This document shows, piece after piece, positions 1-8,227 of a DNA stretch of 12,004 bases. Source of the stretch: Dioszegia crocea (lineage: Eukaryota > Basidiomycota > Tremellomycetes > Tremellales > Bulleribasidiaceae). Position 1 is the stretch's first letter. Each line of letters opens with the position of its first letter. The translations under genes and the position numbers were made by a program. The notes beneath the pieces are model-generated. The model saw only the letters and a program-made list of their open reading frames with translations, ran no database searches and had not been told where the DNA came from. The DNA lies in NCBI GenBank assembly GCA_001600615.1, contig BCKK01000004.1:1942960-1954963 (forward strand), read 5' to 3'.

Positions 1-1345
1 CCCCCCCCCCGACGCATCTCATGCGCCATTTACGTCCCTCCCTCCCCCTCAACCTCCTCTCCCATTCTTCCACCGTCTAAATGGCTCAACCGCGATCCAC
101 GTCACTCCTTGGGACAGAATGAGTCTCATCAGAATCCTTGAACGCTCTTCGTATCCACACATCATACCGGTCCTGGAGATGACAGGATATCGAAGGCGGT
201 GCAGTGGAATAGGCGAGATGGGATGGAGATCGATGGATTGTCTTGCGGCGTGACGATTGGAGGGATCTATGGGTGTTCTTGGCGGGTGACCGGCGGCGAA
301 GGAAGCCTCCGGCGGGATACAGTACGGCTCTCCCTATATCGGTCGAGAAGGTCCGAGCTGACTCTTAAGCAGAACCTTAGCGCGTCGCTGACCTCTATAA
401 CCCCGCTCACCCTCTCAATGTACCTTTCAACTTGACACCCTCTCTATCAGCGCCATCGTCCACCTCACCTACCAACCGGCTGCCATGTCACATAAGCAGA
501 AACTTAGCCCGTTGCCCTATCCCAGATCAAATCTCCGCAACCCCGTTCACCCTCTCGATATACTCTTCCGATCTCCCACCCTCCCTACCTGCGTCATTGT
601 CCACCTCACTTACCACCCAGCTGCCATACCACATCCTCAGCTTTCTTGATGCCAATGTCAGCATCGTCTCCACTATCAATTCGTATCTGGCCTGGTGGTG
701 CTGGATTCGCGGGACTTTGACGGTGTCAAGGATTGGCCAATTCCTAGACCTTGCGTGGCCAGGGGTGACGTGGGATGCTGGGAATGTTGGTCGATATCTC
801 CTCTCTGGGGCTGGGGTTAGAGAACGTCTCTACTCGGCACATCTCCCTAATCCTCCTCGCATTATCGACTCCGCCACCCCCCTCGCTCTCACTCGGATGT
901 CTCAGGGGCCGTCGGCAATCTCCGCAGGTCTAACCTACCTATCCTCGTCTTCGGCTCTTTCGCGCGGATGAGATTGGGACGTACATCGTCATACAGTCTC
1001 AGCCTCGCCACCTGGATGAGAAGACCTTTCCACGGGGCAGGGTACTGTGTAGCCCTCAACTATCGATACTTCACCGTTCCGAAGGTCTTTGCGGTCTAAA
1101 ATGACCCATGTACCTCATCGTCTACCCTCTCACTACCGGCTATTCCACACTGCCCTTCCGATCCATTGCCGTCATCCTCGACATTAGAATATCTCAATTC
1201 CCACACCGACTATGCAGTATGACCTTATCGCCGCTTCGTCGTCCAGTCTCATCATCCATTCACTCCTCGATGCCAGCTTTGTTCCTCGCCTGTGTCTATA
1301 CTCCCCCTCTGCGGTCTCCCTTGACCGATCCGAAATGGTTCGACT
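1..1345 (+). repeat. Diverged tandem repeat, block A copy 1 (with B-block tail at 1-165)
   Basis: Bases 1-165 resemble the end of block B (about 2165-2303), and 166-1345 resemble 2304-3450. Shared landmarks in order are GGTCCTGGAG (171 and 2309), GGATATCGAAG, GCAGTGGAATA, GGGATCTATGGGTGTTCTTG (261 and 2401), CCTATATCGGT and GTGACGTGGGATSCTGGG (near 765 and 2840). Peptide-level resemblance is visible too: GGIYGCSWRV, and LAWxGVTWDxG followed by PRIID, occur in both copies. The stretch has short open frames (199-435 and 432-971), but nothing recognisable and no frame running through the block. It is probably the degraded 3' part of a gene family member. A peptide near 622-690 (LPYHILSFLD) looks weakly F-box-like, which is too little for a call. 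A run of ten C at the very start is unexplained. Confidence 0.65.
366..630. repeat. Internal imperfect tandem duplication inside block A copy 1
   Basis: Two units, about 366-489 and 493-630, share TAAGCAGAAMCTTAGC at their start, CCCGYTCACCCTCTCRATRTA in the middle, and GTCCACCTCACYTACCAMCC followed by GCTGCCAT at their end. The second unit is about 14 bases longer. The corresponding place in block A' (about 2500-2620) has one unit, so this duplication arose after the two A blocks separated. Confidence 0.7.
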
Positions 1346-1359
1346 GTAGCATGTCATAT

Positions 1360-2303
1360 ATGTCGGATTCTGCATATTCGACAGCTACAGGGGCAGTAAT
1401 GCCTATGCTGGGACGGAAGAAGGGAGTGATTACGACTCATCTGGTACAAAGCCGATGGATGGGCGGGACAATCGATAGCTTTGCCTCAGGGCAGCTGTGT
1501 CGCTAAGTCGTTTGATCCTCACGGATGATGGCTATTACTTCATGAGTGCCTGTGTGTCTTGAGGATTGCAGGACGCTGTAGACTTGGTGTGAAGGGTTCC
1601 ATAAAAGGTCCATCGTTCACAGCTTAGGCTCGCGCATTTCCCGCAAATCGACATCCTACATCAACCAACCAATCATCCTCGGCTACATACCCATACCTAT
1701 CCCGCGCGCTTGCCATCTATCTAGCCAGTCATGAGGATTGCGAGGGAGAAGAAGAGACGGGATAGGGTGACTTGGACTTGGAGGGCGGAGCGAGGTCGAT
1801 CCGGAAAGGAGGTGAACATGGAGTTTAAAGGTGTCAAGCGTGCAAGATGTACGTCCTCTCTCCTTCCAATCCTCTCCGCCCTCAGCTGCGCCAAACCCTA
1901 GCTCTATGTTGGAGCTGTCTTGTCTTATATGTCCCGCTCAAGTTGATGCTGAATATCCTTTAGAGTAGGACAAGCTCCCAACCTACCATTTCCACACAGA
2001 GGCAACCCCTCCATCTCGAGATTCTCCTCCTTCCTTGACTTCAGTCGTGGGCTAGATTAGGCCGGTCACAACATGTGAGTTGGTGTTGAGAGCTCCATGG
2101 CGTGACCCTCAGTGGCGTGATTGAGCGGACATGGCGTGAGAAGTGGGAAGGGCTGTGGCAAAGGGTCATCTGGGCGCATTAGCCCGGTCTTTCGCAGACA
2201 TACCTCTTTACATCTACATCACTCTTCTATCGATGATTCTCACATCACGCTTTGGGAGTGTTATGTCCAAACCCTCGTGTGCTTCCAACATCCGCACATC
2301 CAT
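1360..2303 (+). pseudogene. Degenerate spliced gene segment, block B copy 1
   Basis: This stretch aligns by eye with 4780-5640. Near 1450-1500 both copies encode the peptide KADGWAG followed by ALPxGS. Intron-like signals match in order and spacing. Intron 1 is about 1503-1627, where the GTAAGT donor of the other copy has become CTAAGT. Intron 2 is 1849-1901 (53 nt, GTACGT to CCTAG). Intron 3 is about 1917-1963, with GCTGAAT before TTTAG. Intron 4 is 2075-2112 (GTGAGT to CTCAG). The two inner exons are about 15 and 111 nt. Stops in all frames and the broken first donor argue for a pseudogene. The 5' part seen at 3488-4780 is missing here. The product is not recognised. A bZIP or Zn2Cys6 factor was considered, but no complete motif was found. 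Confidence 0.55.
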
Positions 2304-3450
2304 TTTGGTCCTGGAGTCGAAAGGATATCGAAGCGGTGCAGTGGAATAAGCCGAGACGGGATGGGATATCAATGGATATCTTGGCGATGGATATGATGGG
2401 AGGGATCTATGGGTGTTCTTGGCGGGTTATACGGCGAGCCCACTTTCGGGGTGAATATGGTACGGCTTGCCCTATATCGGTTGAAGGTCCGTACTGACTC
2501 TTAGTGGAACTCTTAGCCTGTCGCCTCATACATGCTAGATCAGACCTCCACACCCCCTCTCACCATATCGACTACCACTCGATCTTACACCCTCTACAAT
2601 TTGCTCGATTCGAGATCCCCAATTTGGGAACGTTCGATTTCATTCCTCCCGCCTACCCCAAGTCTCGATCTACACTTCTCTTCTCACCCATCGCTGGACC
2701 ATAACACATTCCAGCTCTGATGTCGGACATGAACAGCGTCGTCTCGTCCTCGCCTCGAATTTGGTCTAGTGGCGCTGGGTCAACGGGACTCTGACGGTGT
2801 CCAGGATGCACGTACTCCCGGAACTTGCCTGGCTAGGAGTGACGTGGGATCCTGGGGGCCGAGCCCTGCTTGACAGAGCTGAGACGGGGGAGCATCTCTA
2901 CCCGAAAACCTTCCCACATCCTCTTCGCATTATCGACCTCGCTCACTCCCCCTCACTTCGCCTCGGATGTGTAAGAGCCCCCAGCAAGCTCCACAGCCAT
3001 CACCCTCCCCGTCGACATCCTCGGTTTTCCCCGACGGATCAATGGGACTGTTAGGCAAATCTTGTCATTCAGTCCCAGTATTGCCATCTAGCTCGGGATA
3101 CGGTCCCACTCGGCAAGATTTTAGGTGTCCATCCTTCGCTCGAGTCTCCTCGATCCCTGATACCTCTTCGGTCTGGCCTAACTCGTACGACTCGTCGTAA
3201 TCTTCCTCATCGCTGGCTCTCCCATACTACATACACCCGGATTATCTCTCGCTTCATCTTCGCAATACCCGGCAGGCAAAATCCCGCTCAATACTCGGAC
3301 GGCTGTTCGCATCCTACACCCCTGCTCATCTAGCGTCATGTCGGATGCCGTTTCATCTGCTACACCCCTCCCCGCTTAGGGTCATTACGCAAACATCCCC
3401 ATCCTCCTCCGCGGTTCCACATCACTCATGATCGACCGACTATGACATAG
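2304..3450 (+). repeat. Diverged tandem repeat, block A' (copy 2)
   Basis: This is the second copy of block A, beginning with the shared GGTCCTGGAG at 2309 and running to the CTCCGCGG / CGACCGACT stretch near 3405-3440, which matches 1310-1340. It follows block B directly, as expected if B and A are consecutive parts of one gene. The frame around 2820-2990 keeps LAWLGVTWD, EHLY and LRIID, which also occur in copy 1 (LAWPGVTWD, ERLY, PRIID). No ORF is long enough to call a gene and no known domain is seen. Divergence is substantial, with many substitutions and small indels, so the duplication is old or mutation here has been fast. Confidence 0.65.
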
Positions 3451-3487
3451 TCACAGACGCTGGACTCTGGGGCGGGCTCGAAGCGCC

Positions 3488-4807
3488 ATGACGGACCCTA
3501 CCGATGGGCGGTTCACTCGATCCTCTACACGAAAAACTCAGCTCGCTACCCCCGAATCCGCCCAAACCCGCCTCGAACGATTCCGAAAACTTCGCCCTCC
3601 CCCTCCATCCTCCTACCTACCCCAACCCCCTCTTAAATCTCGCGCGCTCGCTCCTACAAGACGAGCCGCACCCGCCAATACCAAAGACTCCCTCGAGGAG
3701 CACGGATCCCAGGTCGCAGGGGTCCGAAAATCGGCACGAAGGTTGAATGTTAAACAACCGACGGCCACGTCCACTGCCCCGCGGACGGACACCCCGCGAA
3801 CGAACACAGTAGACAGTGACGACCAGCACACGTCGGAGCAGCAGATACTGCCCGCGACGTTGGTGACTGACGCGACCGAAGAGGTGGCGCAGCCGGAAAG
3901 GAGGTTAAGTGATGATGAGGTGACTGAACAAGGGCTAGAGCTGGAGCGTGAGTTCGACGAGACGGTGGAGAGGCGACGCGCGACTTGGGAGTGGACCGGC
4001 AAGCTGTCGAAGGTCTACGACAGCTTGCAGAGCGGGAAATTGCAGAGGCGACACTGCTGGCGAAGGAGAGAGAAGAGTTGGAGACGCGAGCACTGTTGGA
4101 GGCGGCGATCACGGCGACGCAGGTGATACCAGAGGAGACGACGGCGGATGAAGAGAGAGGCGAAGTCGGGCCAGGACGACGTGACGAGCGAGCGACTGTG
4201 AGAGACGAGGCAGACGAAGAGCCGATTGAGTCGGGCGGACGACGCTGATGGGACTATGGGGAGCACGGGGATAGCTAGCTTTGTATTTACCCCTCCCTCT
4301 ACCACCGCCACTCCACGTCGCCCTCGCAAATCTTGCCAGAAAGCCAAGTACCCCAAACCAAAGTCGAAGAACACCCCCTCCTCACGAGTAGCGCCATCTC
4401 CAGCCGACGACACACCCTCCCTCTCCGACGACGCTTTCCTCGCCCTCTTCCTCGAGCTAACACGCCTTCCCACCCTCCTCGTCCCCCTACCCAGTCGCCT
4501 CCACCCCGACTTCCAAATGGCGGCCCGCAAAGCCGCACAACGGTACATCGACAGACCCTCGACAGGGGCTGTCTACGAATTCCTCGTTTTAGTCAAGCTC
4601 GGCATCGACCCTTCCAGGATGAGCGGTCAACAGGCCACGGATAGGCTGAGGTCCTACCCCAACGTCGAAGCCCCTAGGACCACTTGTACTGCACACAGTC
4701 AAGGCAGGGCCAGAGAAGTAGACATCCCAGCCAAAGTCGAGAAGCTGGTCGAGAAGGGTAGGATCGGGGCGGCCGCGATGGACTCTGAGGCTTCGAGAGC
4801 CATATAA
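3488..4807 (+). pseudogene. Unknown protein gene, frame-broken (5' part of the repeat-family gene)
   Basis: An ATG at 3488 opens a frame that stays readable to about 4010. It encodes a basic, Pro/Ser/Thr-rich, probably disordered N-terminus and then an acidic segment. Reading continues best in a second frame (about 3985-4200) as a charged, coiled-coil-like helix containing LAEREIAEA and KEREELETR. It returns to the first frame from about 4226 to the TAA ending at 4807, with a Pro/Lys linker and then a helical segment containing FLALFLELTRLP and YEFLVLVKLGID. The first switch is probably a one-base indel between 3952 and 4120. The second may be an indel, or an intron at 4181-4274 (weak donor GTGACG, branch-like CTGAT, ending ATAG), which would restore the frame. 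No known family is recognised. The last ~25 bases already match the other repeat copy, so this ORF belongs to the repeat unit. Confidence 0.5.
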
Positions 4808-5640
4808 GAGCAATGTCGACGGCGCGACGGAGTAGGGAGTGGGGAAATTTATCCGGCAGAAGGCTGATGGCTGGGCGGGACGGCGAGTAGCTTTGCCTTG
4901 AGGCAGCTTTATCGGTAAGTTATCGGATGGTTCTGGATGGTGGCTCCCACTTCGCGGATAGCTTGTTTGTGTTGAGGGTTGCGGGAAGATGTAGTCTTTG
5001 GTGCTACAGAACCCCTCGCTAACGTTTTAGGCTCGCGCGTTCCCCGCAAACTGCCATCCCAAATCTACAGATCATCCTCGACAGCTCGAACCTATCTCGC
5101 GTTTTTGTGATCAATCTGGCGATCTATTAGAGTTGCGAGGGAGGAGGGACAGGCGTAATAGATGGACTGGGGCTGGGCGGTCAGACAGAGTGCGATAGAG
5201 GGAAGAAATGGAGATGGAGGTTGGATGTGTTCTCATGGTCTAACATGTGCGTTTTCCCTCATCCTGACCATCCTGCTCTTCACCTGTACAACATCATAGC
5301 CCAATGTGGAAGCTGGTCGGTTATTGGTTAATCAACTTGATGCTAACTATCCTTAGGTCATGCTCCTTCTCTACTGTCTCCTCGCTCGGTCAAACTTTCA
5401 AATCTCGAGTTCCTCCTCTTTCCTTCACTCAAGAGTCAGCGAACTACACGCGCCTTAGCAAAGCGTGTGAGTTGATGTCGATTTCGCTATAGCGGCTATG
5501 TTGTGATTCTCGGTATCGTGATTGAGCAGAAGCAGAATAGCGTGAGAATTGAAAAGGGATACTGGGGCAGGTCACCTGGGCGCCTGTGCGCGATCTTCCT
5601 CAGATATCCCTCTTTCGCAACCACTCTTCTACCATTGAAC
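4808..5640 (+). pseudogene. Degenerate spliced gene segment, block B' (copy 2)
   Basis: This continues the unit that begins at 3488 and is the better-preserved copy of block B. The frame at about 4845-4914 encodes FIRQKADGWAG and then ALP, followed by a stop where copy 1 has Gln. Intron-like segments are: 4915-5030 (GTAAGT, branch-like GCTAAC, TTTTAG); 5247-5299 (53 nt, GTGCGT, CTGAC, CATAG), the same length as in copy 1; about 5316-5356 (weak GTCGGT donor, GCTAACT, CTTAG); and a GTGAGT donor at 5467 whose expected acceptor has become GG. The exon after intron 1 starts with ARAFPAN in both copies. Stops and the lost acceptor indicate a pseudogene. Similarity to copy 1 fades near 5640, and no further A block follows. 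Function is unknown. Confidence 0.55.
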
Positions 5641-6303
5641 CTCTTCTTAAAGGATCGAGCGTTGCGGAATCAGACAGGCTAGGACAGGCTAGGACATCGC
5701 TGACTTATATCAGATCCTCCTTGCTAGATTCACTAGCGATCTGTTCTGCTATATCGACTTGGAAGGAGGATCGCTGTCGGTCTTCTGCCTCTTGACCGCT
5801 GTGTCATCGCCAGAAACGGTCTAATCTCGCAACTTTGGTGTCTTTCACCGACAATTCTGCATGAGGATACGCGATCACGGTGGACGGAGTCTAGAAAAGG
5901 GGTCAACCTGGTATGAGTTTCAGTGCGCCCAGTAGTGTCTATGCTGATCCGCACTCTCAGATCTTAATCTTTGCGCCGACGTATGATACGCGGAATGATC
6001 AGACGGTGGAGCAGGCCTTATGTGTGTGCATCGGATATCGCACGGTGGGTTTCTCCTCAGCTTGTCGAGGGCGGAAGTTGAGAGGTGTCGTTGAGATCAT
6101 CTGTACTGCGAGAGATCTGAGTGTCAGTATATATACGATGCTCATCTCACTGAGTGTGGTACCCATTCTTTTGGCACAGCGGTATTCCCGCAGGTTATGA
6201 GCCTGGCAAACTAGCCATCGAATCCACTTTATCATCGTCGCCCATCACTTGCCACTCGGCACCCCTCCCCGCGAACTATACAATCAGCTATCACGCTCTC
6301 ATC
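5641..6303. other. Unassigned spacer between the tandem array and the copia fragment
   Basis: No convincing gene is seen on either strand; the small open frames at 5733-6235 show no recognisable protein. A tandem decamer, ACAGGCTAGG twice, lies at 5674-5693. A TATATATA tract lies at 6128-6135, about 170 bases upstream of the copia gag ATG. The right-hand part (about 6100-6303) should hold the 5' leader, and perhaps LTR remnants, of that copia element. No primer-binding site resembling the minus-strand element's site is visible here. TGGTACCC at 6157 is only a weak candidate. Confidence 0.5.
6128..6135 (+). promoter_or_regulatory. Possible TATA box upstream of the copia fragment
   Basis: An eight-base TATATATA tract is the only TATA-like motif in the ~300 bases before the copia gag ATG at 6304. 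It could be the U3 promoter of a decayed LTR. No LTR boundary was found, so the assignment rests on position alone. Confidence 0.25.
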
Positions 6304-7222
6304 ATGCACAATCCATCAATCACAGACGACGACCGTGTCGCCTATCGGATTCCCCCTCTTATCGGATCCGAGAATTACTCCGTCTGGGCCAGATCTCTTG
6401 CCGCAGCCCTTCTTGGCAAGGACCTCCTCTCCTACGTCAACATTGACGAGGACACCAAATTCCACTCTCTCCCCCGAGGACAAGGTCAAACACGGCAAGG
6501 CCTACTCCATCATCTACAACTCCCTTTCGAGCGTCATCAGCCAATCCCTCCCAGCTGCATGTGCGGACGCGTTTGATCCCCAGACCGCTAAGCTCTGGAC
6601 TCACCTCAAAGAGTCCTACTCTGCGATGGTCGGCGCCCGCCAAGCCGCCCTCGTCCAGCAACTCTTCCGCACCACCGTCAGCGAGGGTGAGAACCCTATC
6701 GACATCCTGTCCCGTCTTCTCTCTGCCCACGCCCAGCTCTCGGCTGGCGGGGAAAAGATCTCTGACTCCATCCTGGCATACGCCATGACCTTGGCTCTGC
6801 CTGAGTCCTGGTCCACCCAGAAACAGAGTCTCTGGATGGATGGCCCATCTGACCTCGGAGAAGGTAATGGCGGCAGTAAGAGCGGAATGGGATAGGCGGC
6901 GGATGGACGGGGCCATCATTCCTGCGGTTGCGTTAGCTACGTCGCAGCAGTGGGCCTGTTCGTACCATCACACCAACTCCCACACAAATGCCCAGTGCAT
7001 TAAGCAGGGCGGCACTCCCCCGGCTTCCTACATCCCNAAGGTCCGCACGAAGACCCCCAGCGCCAACACCGTTGCCGTTGTCGACGACAGCTACGACTCC
7101 GAGGCGTCGGCGTTCTGCTGCGCCTTTGTGTCCTACACCAAGCTCGACGAATTCATAGTCGATTCGGCCGCCACACACAACATGGTTCACGACCTCTCCC
7201 TCCTCTCCAATGTTCGTTCCAT
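6304..7222 (+). pseudogene. Ty1/copia retrotransposon gag-protease fragment, frameshifted and truncated
   Basis: Three frames must be joined. The first (ATG 6304 to about 6460) has the copia gag N-terminal pattern: IGSENYSVWARSL, then LLSYVN. The second (about 6465-6835) is a helical gag body containing LWTHLKESY and LPESWSTQKQSLW. The third (about 6840-7222) has LTSEKVMAAVRAEWDRR, a zinc knuckle with Cys-X2-His-X4-His-X4-Cys spacing (residues 40, 43, 48 and 53 counted from the ATG at 6840), then the protease active-site region EFIVDSAATHN. The first frameshift fits one extra base near 6460. The second coincides with a doubled GATG at 6835-6842. The protease carries D-S-A-A where copia usually has D-S/T-G-A. 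Integrase, reverse transcriptase and RNase H are absent; homology stops at the hairpin at 7223. The one ambiguous base (7037) is at a third codon position (CCN, proline). Not functional. Confidence 0.85.
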
Positions 7223-7328
7223 TGTCACAGGGACTCTGGGGTGCTGGGTGATATATATTCTCATAGTTACTATGTACTCTTAGTTGCCGCGCAGTCACCC
7301 AGCACCCCAGTCACGAGTCCCTGTGACA
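7223..7328. repeat. 106-bp hairpin element with perfect 14-bp terminal inverted repeats (candidate short LTR or MITE)
   Basis: The left end TGTCACAGGGACTC (7223-7236) is the exact reverse complement of 7315-7328. The next 15 bases (7237-7251) are the exact reverse complement of 7295-7309. A five-base GTCAC (7310-7314) interrupts the right arm, so 29 bases pair with one bulge. The 43-base loop contains a second small palindrome, CATAGTTACTATG (7262-7274). The ends are TG...CA, as in LTRs. The element sits exactly where the copia fragment stops and the gypsy leader begins, which suggests it is, or derives from, the gypsy 5' LTR. Against that, 106 bp is very short, no PBS starting with TGG follows, and no target-site duplication is evident. 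A hairpin MITE is the alternative. Confidence 0.75.
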
Positions 7329-7435
7329 TAAAAGCGGTTTCTCTCGACTGCCCCCAACTCGGAGACCCCAAAAAAACACCCCTACACCCACACCCAACCC
7401 AAAACTACCAACCAGCCACCCCAACAAAAGCCAAA
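7329..7435 (+). promoter_or_regulatory. Gypsy element leader with TATA-like motif
   Basis: The 107 bases between the hairpin and the gypsy gag ATG are rich in C and A, have almost no G, and look like an untranslated leader. CATAAAAGCGG, a TATA-like sequence, overlaps the hairpin's right end (7326-7336) about 105 bases before the ATG. No tRNA-type primer-binding site beginning TGG is present. Priming may therefore have been unusual, or this part may be rearranged. Confidence 0.35.
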
Positions 7436-8227
7436 ATGGCTCACCCAAACCACCCATACCCCTCGCGCTCCTCGTTTGGCCCTCGTCCCACGGGCCCAGT
7501 CCACACTCTCAGATCCACCGTACCTCCCCACGGTTCCTACGACTCCTCTACTGCCGACCCCTCTCAATTTCCTATTCTCCGACCCCTCCCGGCGGTACCC
7601 AGCCACACTGCCAAGCCAGAGGTTGACCACGTCGCCGCCTACATGCGGTCCCATTCTACACCTCCTTCCAATCTTTACCCTCCCTGGTCGTCTCAGCTCG
7701 TCGACGCCGCTACCCCTCCACTCATCTCTCCGCTGTCATTCCCTCAACCCACATTTCATCCTCCCGCCGCCCCCCGTCACCAACGCTCCGATTACTCCGT
7801 CAGCTTTGACGGCACCAAGGTATCTCTGGCCGACGACTTTATCCAGCAGTTCACTGTGAACATCGAGATCAACCAGGCGCATTATCACTCCTACCCAGAG
7901 GAGTATCGGAACCTGGTGTTCTGGGCCAAGTCCAAGCTAGAAAAGGATGCGGCGCGGTGGTTTGACCATACGTGGGCAGAGGGGGCTAGGCCTCCTTGGG
8001 ACGAGTTTATGAGGGCATTCAAGAAGAGATGGGGCGAGAAGAAGACGGACGCGGAACGTTAGGCGGATCTCACCAATGCCCGCCAGGGCACGAAGGCGAT
8101 CGACTCACACATCGTAGAGTTCAACCGTCTCGTCCTCGAATGTCCACCCAATTCCTTCCTTCCAAAATACCTCTGCACACTCTTTGTTAATTCGCTCAAC
8201 GCTACTACCAATCTCAACTCCCAGCAG
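7436..8227 (+). pseudogene. Ty3/gypsy retrotransposon gag, 5' fragment with internal stop
   Basis: From the ATG at 7436 (CCAAAATGG context) 208 codons are open. A Pro/Ser/His-rich N-terminus of about 115 residues precedes a gypsy-type capsid region: YSVSFDGTKV near residue 120, FWAKSKLEKDAARWF near 162, and WDEFMRAFKKRWG near 188. The frame meets TAG at 8060-8062, yet the same frame stays gag-like for 55 more codons (TKAIDSHIVEFNRLV, then LFVNSLNATTNLN) up to 8227. The TAG is therefore probably a nonsense mutation of a Gln codon. The copia insertion begins at about 8228. The C-terminal zinc knuckle expected in gypsy gag is missing on both sides of the insertion, so some gag was deleted. The upstream open frame to 7241 runs through the hairpin and is not counted as coding. 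Confidence 0.85.

Noticed and set aside
1..10. Run of ten C as a telomere end
   Set aside because: No repeating telomere unit follows. It is a simple homopolymer, possibly an assembly edge.
432..971. 179-codon plus-strand ORF as an intact gene, possibly F-box
   Set aside because: It spans the internal tandem duplication, and the corresponding frame is broken in block A'. The LPYHILSFLD stretch alone is too weak for an F-box call.
1731..1860. Zn2Cys6 or bZIP transcription factor N-terminus in block B
   Set aside because: A basic stretch is present, but the cysteine spacing and the leucine heptads are not. The other copy has stops in this part.
4015..4548. 177-codon minus-strand ORF, and several other minus-strand ORFs over 3613-4813
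   Set aside because: They are antisense shadows of the plus-strand reading frames. They are rich in Arg/Ser/Gly as expected of shadow frames and show no conserved motif.
5674..5693. ACAGGCTAGG tandem pair as a regulatory array or CRISPR-like repeat
   Set aside because: There are only two adjacent copies with no spacers and no associated genes; this fits simple slippage.
7241..7435. Upstream extension of the gypsy gag ORF from the ATG at 7241
   Set aside because: It would translate through the hairpin and a low-G leader. The ATG at 7436 has a good context and matches the start of gag-like sequence.
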